A DNA stretch of 57,202 nucleotides. Source: Zygnema cylindricum (taxonomy: Eukaryota; Streptophyta; Zygnematophyceae; Zygnematales; Zygnemataceae). The notes below the pieces were generated by a model. It was given only the letters and a program-made list of their open reading frames with translations, had not been told where the DNA came from and did not search any database. Positions 10,355-19,858 of this stretch are shown piece by piece. The DNA is taken from positions 740,495 to 797,696 of the forward strand of contig JBBHKE010001856.1 in assembly GCA_037447655.1 (NCBI GenBank), read 5' to 3'. A program made the translations under genes and the position numbers. Every line of letters begins with the position of its first letter. Within the stretch, counting starts at the first letter, position 1.

Positions 10355-11395
10355 TGCAGTTCTGTGTCCTACATTGGACTACAGAATACAGGAAGCCTCT
10401 AGATAGTGGTTAACTAACCCACTTTAAGCCACGACCACTTTTGCCCAAGAAGGCAAACTGACAATTTGACTGCACCCCTGTACAGATTGGACTCCCCTGA
10501 GTCCGTAGCAAAAAGAATCACTGAAAACGGCCAACCAGCCGATAAGTTATAGGGTGGCAAAGATGCCAATTTATACAAACTCTCAGAGAGAGGACTATCT
10601 ACCTAAATTTTCCTAAGTCCTAGTTTTTCCTACTTACCTCTCACAGCTCCTATCTACTGCCTGTACGAAACAATCACAAAACTGTATAGTACAAGAAAGT
10701 ACTACTGCCGATGTACTTTCTGTACGGTATCTGTACGACACGGCCATTAAGTGGACGCGTGTCCACTTTCCACTCGTCCGTACGTTCCTCGGAATTCCCG
10801 CGACCGAATGATGTCTTCCCACGTGGCGCCAGGTCATGCCACGTCACTAAATGCCAAAATGACCATTCCGGGATTTCGGCGATGATGTGCGCCGCTAGAT
10901 TTGACGTGAAATTCAATCTCGGCCGTAATAAATACTTGCGCGATATTTGTTTCGCTTTCGAAACAAAATGCGCGATATCCATTTCAAACAAGTACAGTAC
11001 TTCGTATTTCGTAGAACTGTATCTATGTGTGGCGTTAAGGGTTTCAGTTAAATGAATCTAGTACATCACAATAGTTTAAATAGTAATGAAACCCTATATC
11101 TCCTAACGGACTTCTACGACAGACTGGTTAGAGCTAACAGCTACGCCGCGCTCTACCGGTCGGGGGTTCGAGTCCTGCCGGACTCAACCTTTTGTTGAGA
11201 GTGGCTTAAGCCACTCTTTAGTCCTTCCTATGGAGTTGAGGCAGCCATGGCTCCATTGCTCTCTCTCTCTCTCCTTCAGTGACTACAACAAGTATGGGGG
11301 CGAGAGAGAGAGAAGAGATAGAGGCAGGCTGCCTACATTTTCTTTTCTAATAAATTTAGACCTAGAAAATATATTAAAAACTACTTATTTCAACA
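10355..11395 (-). repeat. 3' LTR of element E
   Basis: From TGCAGTTCTGTG to TTCAACA. It contains the leader hairpin at 10489-10504, an exact Pol III B-box GGTTCGAGTCC at 11165-11175 on the plus strand (antisense to the element), and the 20-bp palindrome AGAGTGGCTTAAGCCACTCT at 11198-11217. Confidence 0.92.
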
Positions 11396-11408
11396 CTCCC
11401 CTTATTTT
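11396..11408 (-). other. Polypurine tract of element E
   Basis: AAAATAAGGGGAG on the minus strand lies directly between the pol stop codon and the 3' LTR. Confidence 0.85.
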
Positions 11409-14400
11409 CTAGTCAAATTTTAATTTTTCTTTTAACCCGCATTTCTCCCGACAATATTTTAATTTAGGAGAGGGCACAGGTTTGGTCATCATGTCAGCCA
11501 CCATTTCTTCATCAGGTCTATACACAAGATTTAAAATTTTATTTTCAACTTTTTCTCTTACGAAGCTTAATCTTATGTCCATATGTTTTGCTTTGAAATG
11601 ATGTTTTGGATTGGCTGCGATTGCGATTGCAGCTTGATTATCGCAAAAGATTTCATGCACTCCCTCCTTCATATATCCCAGTTCTTGCAACAATGACTTC
11701 ACCCACATTAGTTCTTTCACAGCAGAACAAGACGCCATATACTCATCCTCCATAGTAGACTGAGCAACCACCTTTTGTTGCTTACTGCTCCAACAGCAAG
11801 CACCTTCCCCAACATACAACACATACCCAGAAGTGCATCGTCTCATAGGTGCGTCCCCATAACTGGCATCACTCCAAGTAGTGATGTCAGTGTGCTCCCC
11901 TCCCAAATGCAACCATAACTCTCTAGTTCCCACCAGATATCTCATGACTCTCTTGGCTGCCTCCCAATCCCTTTTCCTAGGATCATTAAGACTCCTACTG
12001 AGTACACCAACTGCCGCCCGCTATGTCCGGCCTGGTACAATTCATAAAATAGATTAAGCTTCCTACGACCTGTCTATAAGGGATAGACTTCATGAACTCT
12101 CTCTCCTCTGGACTCATCTGATCGTCTAAGATCATCACTCCTCCTTCTACACTCCCATCACTTACTTTTTTCAAGTCCATGGGAGTGGTACAACTGTTAG
12201 CATTTTCCATCTGGAATTTCTCAAGCATATTACCTATTGCTTCTTTCTGAGTAAGTCTGATAATCTTCTTCCCCCTATCTCTCCTCCATTTGGATCCCCA
12301 AAATATATTTTGCCTCCCCTAAATCCTTCATATCAAATCTGCTCCTAAGATCTTTCTTTAGCCTATTGATATTCTCGAAAGACTTACTTAACACAAGCAG
12401 ATCATCCACATAAATTGCAATAAAAATGACACCATTCTCATCTTCAAACATATAGATAGAATGGTCAGAGCTGATCCGGATGTATCCCAGATCGGTGAGA
12501 AACTCATCTAGTTTCTTATTCCACTGTCGGGGAGCCTGTTTCAGTCCATATAAGGATTTTATGAGCCTGCACACTTTGCTCTCTTCTCCTTCTTCCACAA
12601 ACCCCTCGGGTTGCCTCATGAAAATTTCATCCTCTAACTCACCATTAAGAAAAGCAGTCTTAATGTCCATCTGGTGAATTTCCATGTCTTCCGCTGCGGC
12701 CAGACTGAGGAGAATCCTTACCGATGGGAACCGAACAACTGGAGCAAAGGTCTCCTCATAGTCAATCCCCTCTTTTTGGGTGAACCCCTTCGTTACCAAT
12801 CGAGCCTTATACCTCTCAATTGTATTATCTGGGTTCAGTTTTAGTTTAAATACCCATTTACATCCAATAGGTTTTCTGTCTGGAGGGCAATCCGCTAGTT
12901 CCCAAGTATTTGCTTCCATGATAGAAGCCATCTCATCATTTATGGCTCTAATCCATCTTTCTTTCTCTGGACTATTCACTGCCTCTAAGTAAAACTGAGG
13001 CTCATCTGGGTGAGATAGCTTAGTTACCTTAGGGGCAGCTTGTTTTTCCTGTATCCTTTTGCTGCTCCTCCTTCCTCCCTCAAACTCCGAAGCTGGAATG
13101 GATGGAAGTCTTGGATTTCTTCTCACTGTCTCATCGGCTCCCCTGTCCATAAAAACCGTATCTTGTCCCGCTTCTTCCATCTCCTCGAAGTCCATAGGAG
13201 TATGTGAGGTTTCCGGTGAGTCTCCTGTATCTTCGATCTCCCCTGAATCTGTAATCACAGTTTCACTCATGTCTTTTTCGGGAACGACTGAGTTCTCCTC
13301 ACTTTCGGACTCAAATCTGATCCTTATCTTCTTTGTATATTTGAAGGGGTCAAATGACTTCCCTTCATCCATGACAACTAAGTGTTTGACCAGAATGATA
13401 TCTTTCTTTGCTAAGTCATAGACTCTATATCCCTTAACATCCTCATCATATCCCACAAAGTATCCAGGTTTTCCCTTAGCATCTAGTTTCCAGTTTTTCC
13501 TATCCGTGTCAAGACTGTAAACTTGGCTACCAAATACTTTAAGGTGTGAGATATCTGGTTTCCTTCCAACCCATCTCTCATAAGGTGTCACTCCCTTTAC
13601 AGATGAGGTAAGGACTCTATTTTTAATATAGTTGGCACAGTTCATTGCCTCTGCCCAAAATCTCTTTCCTATTTTCTTGTCTGCCAACATACTGCATGCA
13701 CTATCTCCTAGTGTTCTATTCAACCTCTCAGCTACCCCATTTTGTTCTGGGTTATATGGTACAGTTTTCTGGTGTTGTACTCCCTCATCTCTCAGATATT
13801 CCTCAAATTGGTTAGAGGTATATTCTCCCCCATTATCACTCCTTATCCTCTTAATAGGGGTTTCATGCAATTTCTCACTCCATGCTTTATACACTTTGAA
13901 GTAAGTTGATGCTTCAGACTTATTTTTCAGAAAGTAGACTCTAGAGTATCTAGACCAATCATCAGTTATTGTCATCATAAACCTCTTTCCTCCAACCGAA
14001 GGTACTTTTGCAGGTCCCCAAATGTCTGTGTGGACCAAATCTAACACTTTCTCACCTCTATATGTGGCGGCTTTGGGAAAGGGAAGTCTGTGAGCCTTAC
14101 CTTGAGCACAACCACTACAATCATCCATCACTTCATTATCCCCAAACTGAATGCCATCTACTACCCCAAGCTTTTTCATTTCCCTTAACCTATCAAAATG
14201 CACATGCCCCAACCGCTTATGCCAAATCATCACCTTAGGAACACCAACATAGTAAGCATTCTTCTTTTCATTACTCAAGTTAAGCCTAAACATTCCTTGG
14301 CTACCCTTATCTGCTGTAAAGTAAACTTCATCTCGATACTTAGCTGTAAAGACTCCCTTTCTAGTGAAAGTATCAAACTCTTTGTCATCTAACACAGACG

Positions 14401-15760
14401 TAAAGACAAGATTTTTACTCAGCTGGGGAATGTAAAGTACATCTGAGAATGTAAGTATGGAAGTCTTACCCTCCACTAAGACTTTCATATCTACTGATCC
14501 CACTAGATCTGTAGTAACCACTCTCCCATCCCCATACTCTATCTCTACCGTAGGAATCTTTCTTAACTTAGTGAAGAGTTCTTTATCACGACACATATGC
14601 ATGGATGCACCTGAGTCGATGATCCATCCTTCCTGTGGAGCTTCCCGAATTGCTCCAAGGGCACATTTTTGCCTCCGAGGGATCTCCTTCTCCTCCAGAC
14701 TCTCGTCAAGAAGAAGCTCCCCATCCTCCTCAGAGGACTCATCCTCGGTTTCTCCTGACACTTTTGTAACCACAAGTGCCTTTTTCTTCCCTCCGGAAGG
14801 ACCTCCTCCACGGTTCTCTTGGAGCCTCAGCTCTGATAGCTTGACACAATCTGCAATAAAGTGTCCCGACTTTTTGCAATAATGACAAAGACCCTTTGGG
14901 GGCCTCTGTCCCCCAGACAGATCTCTTTCCCCTCTATAAGGTTTCTTCGGGTCCTTCCCCCATCGGTCCCCTCCTGCTGTTAGACCTTGAATGCTCTTTC
15001 CTCCTCTCCTAATCTCCATTGTGTTTTCCTGCACAAGTATCATCCTGACTACTGTGTTCCATTTCCATGAACTATCAGGCATTCCCTGTACTCTGTACAC
15101 TATGTTTTCAAACTCATCTGGTAATTTCATGATAAGGGTGTTAACTTTCATTTTCATTGTACCTGTCCACCCGGCACTTTCCATTTCCATATACAAACAA
15201 GAAAGATCATTTCAGTAATCTAACATCTTTCCTCCTTTGTAAGTGTAACTCAATAATTTTTGCTCTGCCAACTGGAGCTCCTGAATAGTTCCAGCTCTAT
15301 AAATCTCCACTAAACTCTCCCACAACTCCTCCGCCTTGTAAATGTGAAGATGAGGAGTGGCCAAACCTTGAGTGAGGTGCCTCAGAATGAAGTTCTTGGC
15401 AGCCATGTTTACATCCTCCCACATTTGAGTATCGTTCTCCACGGTCTTCACGGTCGCCGCTCCCGATACTGTGGCAATAGGAGTGAGGGGTGTCTCCTTC
15501 CCTTTGTCCTTTTCAGACACACTGCTGTCCCCATCATCTGCCTCCTCCGCTGAGGCAGCCGTTGTTGCAGAAAACCTTACTCCCCCAAATCCTGGTGGAG
15601 TTCCCGAAGGCGGACGTTTCACTTGTCCACTCACGATACCCCAGTATCGTTTTTCACACAAAGCTCCCATCATCATGGCTTCCCAATAGATGAACCCAGA
15701 TCCATTGAAGGTGGGCACCCTAGAGGGTGGGCCCATAACCTGCAATTCTGTGTCCTCCAT
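11409..15760 (-). pseudogene. gag-pol polyprotein of element E (three lesions)
   Basis: Copia gag-pol in one frame. Gag runs from ATG 15760 (MEDTELQVMGPP, start inside the LTR). After an in-frame TGA at about 15212, where element B has TGC-type Cys, come the zinc knuckle CHYCKKSGHFIADC near 14880 and protease WIIDSGASMHMC near 14600. Next are the integrase HHCC finger (WHKRLGH...CSGCAQGKAH), the integrase core with HTDIWGP and RSDNGGEYTS, RT with YVDDLLV near 12400, and RNase H with DASYGD, EDEYMAS and CDNQAAIAI. Two frameshifts break the end: an extra base near 12287 and one near 12015. The domain order defines Ty1/copia. Gag forms the particle and the rest copies and inserts the element. 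The product as written is not functional, though only three small lesions are seen. Confidence 0.93.
15726..15740 (-). other. Primer-binding site of element E (half-tRNA-iMet type)
   Basis: The plus strand GGTGGGCCCATAACC abuts the LTR edge at 15741 and is identical over 15 nt to the anticodon stem-loop of plant initiator tRNA-Met as recalled. In linear numbering this ends at nucleotide 39, the same end as the Drosophila copia primer fragment. The minus strand also encodes Q-V-M-G-P-P of Gag. Confidence 0.85.
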
Positions 15761-15874
15761 TGGACTACAGAATACAGGAAGCCTCTAGATAGTGGTTAAC
15801 TAACCCACTTTAAGCCACGACCACTTTTGCCCAAGAAGGCAAACTGACAATTTGACTGCACCCCTGTACAGATT

Positions 15875-15890
15875 GGACTCCCCTGAGTCC
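15875..15890 (-). promoter_or_regulatory. Leader hairpin in the element E LTR
   Basis: GGACTC-CCCT-GAGTCC forms a 6-bp stem and 4-nt loop. It lies about 70 nt downstream of the TATA box on the element strand, beside the conserved block AAAAAGAATCACTGAAAA (plus strand). Equivalent hairpins are at 1505-1520, 5870-5885, 8937-8952, 10489-10504, 17470-17485 and, with a 5-bp stem, 24340-24353. Role unknown: packaging, dimerisation or strand transfer are possible. Confidence 0.55.
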
Positions 15891-16551
15891 GTAGCAAAAA
15901 GAATCACTGAAAACGGCCAACCAGCCGATAAGTTATAGGGTGGCAAAGATGCCAATTTATACAAACTCTCAGAGAGAGGACTATCTACCTAAATTTTCCT
16001 AAGTCCTAGATTTTCCTACTTCCCTCTCACAGCTCCTATCTACTGCCTGTACGAACCAATCACAAAACTGTATAGTACAAGAAAGTACTACTGCCGATGT
16101 ACTTTCTGTACGGTATCTGTACGACACGGCCATTAAGTGGACGCGTGTCCACTTTCCACTCGTCCGTACGTTCCTCGGAATTCCCGCGACTGAATGATGT
16201 CTTCCCACGTGGCGCCAGGTCATGCCACGTCACTAAATGCCAAAATGACCATTCCGGGATTTCGGCGATGATGTGCGCCGTTAGATTTGACGTGAAATTC
16301 AATCTCGGCCGTAATAAATACTTGCGCGATATTTGTTTCGCTTTCGAAAAAAAATGCGAGATATCCATTTCAAACAAGTACAGTACTTCGTATTTCGTAG
16401 AACTGTATCTATGTGTGGCGTTAAGGGTTTCAGTTAAATGAATCTAGTACATTACAATAGTTTAAATAGTAATGAAACCCTATATCTCCTAACGGACTTC
16501 TACGACAGACTGGTTAGAGCTAACGGCTACGCCGCGCTCTGCCGGTCGGGG

Positions 16552-16604
16552 GGTTCGAGTCCTGCCGGACTCAACCTTTTGTTGAGAGTGGCTTAAGCCA
16601 CTCT
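16552..16604 (+). promoter_or_regulatory. B-box motif and three abutting hairpins in the LTR
   Basis: GGTTCGAGTCC (16552-16562) equals the Pol III B-box consensus. GAGTCC-TGCC-GGACTC (16557-16572), CTCAAC-CTTTT-GTTGAG (16570-16586) and the palindrome at 16585-16604 follow without a gap. GGTTAGAGC 34 nt upstream of the B-box resembles a tRNA D-arm. No full tRNA cloverleaf can be drawn. The same layout is in the other LTR of E. Confidence 0.5.
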
Positions 16605-16782
16605 TTAGTCCTTCCTATGGAGTTGAGGCAGCCATGGCTCCATTGCTCTCTCTCTCTCTCCTTTAGTGACTATTACAAGTATGGGGGCGAGAGAGAGAGA
16701 AGAGATAGAGGCAGGCTGCCTACATTTTCTTTTCTAATAAATTTAGACCTAGAAAATATATTAAAAACTACTTATTTCAACA

Positions 16783-16946
16783 TACTTGACCTGTACGGAC
16801 ACCCATTTTTTGCGATATATATATCGCCATTATTTATGTTGGTCCTGCTACGATATATCGAGGAGTTTGCTCGATCAATATACGATATATCGAATATCAA
16901 AATTATCTCAATATGAATTTACCTGATACCCAACACTAGTGCTTAA
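16783..16946. mobile_element. hAT-like MITE L1, right part with TSD
   Basis: TACTT duplicated by element E, then the rest of the MITE up to ATACCCAACACTA (ending 16938), then the 8-bp duplication GTGCTTAA (16939-16946) that matches 10100-10107. Confidence 0.85.
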
Positions 16947-17330
16947 CTATATGGTTTGGTAACGATTTACATTACACCATCGCTATGGGAGTAAACATGT
17001 CTATAAACGGATTATTTGAGAAAATGGACTATTTATGCAAATGCGAAATTAGAATGTTCAATTCTAGATTACTAGATACTAGATTTTAGGGAGACGCGGC
17101 AAATTTAGTCCACTCCGTTAAATAGTGTTATTAACAAAAAATCACTATCTAACTAGCTTAATAAACTCTAATAGCGATGGGTGGTAGAGTTGTTGATAAG
17201 CCACACTGTGGTCAGTCGAATAGAATACGGCCAAACGAAACTTCGTAGTTTGGCAGAAGGGCAGAACCGTAAGACGTTCTTTCAATATCAATTTTTTTTG
17301 TTCGCACGTGCCACGAAGTAAAGCGGGTAC
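16947..17330. other. No gene seen
   Basis: AT-rich spacer between MITE L1 and the solo LTR. Short ORFs only. Confidence 0.5.
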
Positions 17331-17335
17331 ACCCG

Positions 17336-18377
17336 TGCAATTATGTGTCCTCCATTGGATCACAAAATATAGGAAGCCTCTAGATAATATTTAACTAACC
17401 CACTTTAAGCCACAACCACTACTGTCCAGGGAGGCAAAATGACAGTTTGACTACACCTCTGTGCAACCTGGACTCCCCTGAGTCCGTAGGAAAAATAATC
17501 ACTGAAAACAGCCAACCAGCCGATTAGTTATGAGGCAGTAAAAATGCCAATGTGAACAAACTCTCAAAGGGAGAGTTGACTGCCTACCAAAATTTTCTAA
17601 GTCTTGATTCCCTCTAATAACTTCTATCTAATAAAGTACGGACCAATCAGACTACTGTACCGTACCAAAAAGTACTACTGCCGGTGTACCTTTTGTACGG
17701 CCTATGTACGACAAGGCTATTAAGTGGACGCGTGTCTGCTTTTCACTCATCCTTACATTCCTCGGAATTCCCATGACCGAATGTCATCTCTCCACGTGGC
17801 TCCAATTTATACCACGTCACAAAACGCCAAAGTGACCACTCCGGAATTTCGGCGATGATGTGCGCCGTTGGATTTGCAGCGAGACGCAATCTTAGCCGTT
17901 ATAAATACTTGCGCGATATTTGTTTCGATGTCGAAACAAAGTGCGTGGTATCCGTTTTGAAATAGAATCGTACTTCGTACTTTCATAAAACTGTATCTAT
18001 GCGTGCCGTATACAGTTTTAGTTAAATGGATTTGTTCCTCCCTATATATATATATATATATCTATCACATACTATAGCATTTAGCACTGGTCCTAGTCTT
18101 ATAGGATAAAGCTGACCGCTATCGGCCAACTTGACGAACCGAAGGTACCGGGATCAAATCCCCGGTCCGTCAGGTATATTTTTAGTAACCTACTAAAAAT
18201 AACTGCATGTTGAACTAAGGCAGCCATGGATCAACCACCCTCTCTATCCTTCAGTGACTACAACAAGTATGGGGGCTAGAGAGAGGAGGTGGAGGCAAGC
18301 TGCCCGTCCTTTTCTTTTCCTTTTATACTAACATATTTCAACCTAGAAAATACTCTAAAAATCTACTAATTTCAACA
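17336..18377 (-). repeat. Solo LTR F with target duplication
   Basis: A 1042-bp LTR like that of element E but clearly diverged (TGCAATTATGTG to TTCAACA), with no internal region. Flanks ACCCG (17331-17335) and ACCCG (18378-18382) are the 5-bp duplication. It formed by recombination between the LTRs of a complete element. It contains the leader hairpin (17470-17485), a TA microsatellite near 18043-18062, and a 9-bp stem (18132-18140 with 18164-18172, one mismatch) whose 23-nt loop carries GGATCAAATCC. Confidence 0.93.
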
Positions 18378-18382
18378 ACCCG

Positions 18383-18781
18383 GGCTAGGGCGGGACTTAC
18401 GTGGTTGCTTTTCGTAGATTTTTAATTGGGTTGGGGTTGGGGTTATTGTTTTGGTTTGGTGGATTGCCGTGCTTTTCATTTTGAGTTTAAGTTTTTCTTC
18501 TATTTGCCATTTTTTATGTGTTCACGTTGTTTTTCTTTATTTTTTGTTGCCCAGCTTGTAGTTTTTCAGCTTTGGCCATGCCACCCTTTTTGTACCCCCA
18601 GACTCAGATGGTTTACCATCGTGCTTTTAAATTTATCGTGTGTGATATTTCATGCGGTCATCGATAGAATCGTTTAGAATTGTCGTATAGTACGGCAGTT
18701 ACAAATCTAGCGATTTTTAAGATAAAACTCGAACTGTCAACAATATTCTACACAGTGAATCACATTTAGTATTAGTAACAC
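18383..18781. repeat. Dispersed repeat, related to 46240-46385
   Basis: 18530-18650 matches 46290-46385 in order: TAGTTTTTCAG, GGCCATGCCA, ACTCAGATGG and CCATCGT. It is a dispersed repeat of unknown class. A degenerate H-type end lies at about 18749. No gene is seen. Confidence 0.45.
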
Positions 18782-18796
18782 TACACCGTGAATCGT
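18782..18796. mobile_element. Left terminal repeat of DNA element H1
   Basis: TACACCGTGAATCG at 18782-18795, then one extra T, then Copia element B. The TIR resumes at 25244 as CTATTAGCG. The right end, the reverse complement of TACACCGTGAATCGCTATTA, is at 27444-27463. B therefore sits inside the TIR of H1. Confidence 0.7.
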
Positions 18797-19845
18797 TGAA
18801 ACTCTGAGACCTCCATAAGTCCTCAGAGTATACAGCTTCCAAGAAGCCTCTAGGATAATCCTGACCCCTTTGTGTTCCAGCAAAAATAAGTGCCACCCTG
18901 GCAGACAAAAACCCTAACCACCTGCACCCCTGTAAAGGCAAGACTCCCCTGAGTCGGTAGCAAAAAGAATCTATGAATTTGCTCCCCTGAGCAGTAAGTT
19001 ATGGAGGGTCAAAGTTGACCTTTTGTACAGAAGCTCTCTGGGAGAGGGGGTCCTATCTTCTAATTTTTCTAAGTCCTATCTCTCTCACAGACTCTATCTA
19101 CTGATGTACGGAACCAATCAGAATTGAGTTCTGTACGCAAAAGTACAGCTGCCGGTGTACTTTATGTACGGACATTGTACGACATGGCCAAAATGTCGAC
19201 ACATGTCAAATCCGGATTCGGTGCCATAATCTCCGGAGATTCCACAATCCAACGGAATTTCGCCACGCGTCATCCGATGTGGCGATGGCCACAAACCGCC
19301 GAAATCTTCCTCCGCGATCTCGGCGCTAATCCCGGCCGTCCGATTAAATTCGGATTTAATCGTAGCCGTAATAAATACATGCGCGGTTTTTGTTTCACTT
19401 ACGAAACAAATGCGCGGTACTGATTTTTGTCCGTACCGTAATTCGTACATTATATATTACTGGATCTATGTATCCCGTAATTCATTTCAGTTAAATGATT
19501 TATCGCGCGTATAATCATTTAAATAAATATCAAACTATATGCTACGTAACACTATGGCTAGACTTAACGGCTAAGGCTACCGGCTATTTCCTGTCTGCCG
19601 GCCGGTAGGTACAAGGATCAAATCCTGCCGCCGGCACATACCTTTTAAATAAATAAATAAACCCTAATATAAAATTCCCGTAAACCTCAGGATAGCCAAG
19701 GTAGCCATGGCTCTAGCTTCCTCTCCAATTTCTCAGTGACTGCGACAAGTTTGAGAGTTGGATAGAGAGGTTAGAGATAGGCTGCCTCAACTTCTATATT
19801 TCTTTTCAGACCTAGAAAATACTAATAAAACCATTAGTTTCTACA
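18797..19845 (-). repeat. 3' LTR of element B
   Basis: TGAAACTCTGAG to TTTCTACA. Carries GGATCAAATCC at 19615-19625 within a TGCCGG/CCGGCA stem. Confidence 0.9.
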
Positions 19846-19858
19846 CTCCCCTTATTTT
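19846..19858 (-). other. Polypurine tract of element B
   Basis: AAAATAAGGGGAG on the minus strand, between the pol stop codon and the LTR. Confidence 0.85.

Larger units (their letters stand above)
10355..16782 (-). mobile_element. Element E: near-complete Ty1/copia retrotransposon
   Basis: 6428 bp on the minus strand, with LTRs of 1041 and 1042 bp, TG...CA ends, a half-tRNA primer site, gag-pol and a polypurine tract. It is flanked by the 5-bp duplication TACTT (10350-10354 and 16783-16787), which fixes the ends exactly. The LTRs differ at roughly 15 sites by eye (about 1.4 percent), so insertion is fairly recent. It landed in MITE L1. Confidence 0.95.
15741..16782 (-). repeat. 5' LTR of element E
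   Basis: From TGCAATTCTGTG to TTCAACA. On the element strand a TATAAAT box lies at about 15956-15962. A start some 30 nt downstream would give a leader of about 170 nt to the gag ATG at 15760. The LTR thus contains promoter, leader and the first codons of gag. Confidence 0.93.

Noticed and set aside
10711-11055. 114-codon ORF, with near-identical copies at 16097-16441, and 99-codon ORFs at 19124 and 24522
   Set aside because: They lie within LTRs, opposite to the element, and appear in both LTR copies only because the LTRs are duplicates. No protein motif.
11165-11220. tRNA gene in the E LTR
   Set aside because: An exact B box and a D-arm-like stretch are present, but no acceptor stem pairs and no anticodon arm of normal length can be drawn.
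18130-18175. tRNA T-arm and acceptor in the solo LTR
   Set aside because: A T-arm-like hairpin can be drawn, but it competes with the outer stem and there is no matching 5' half.
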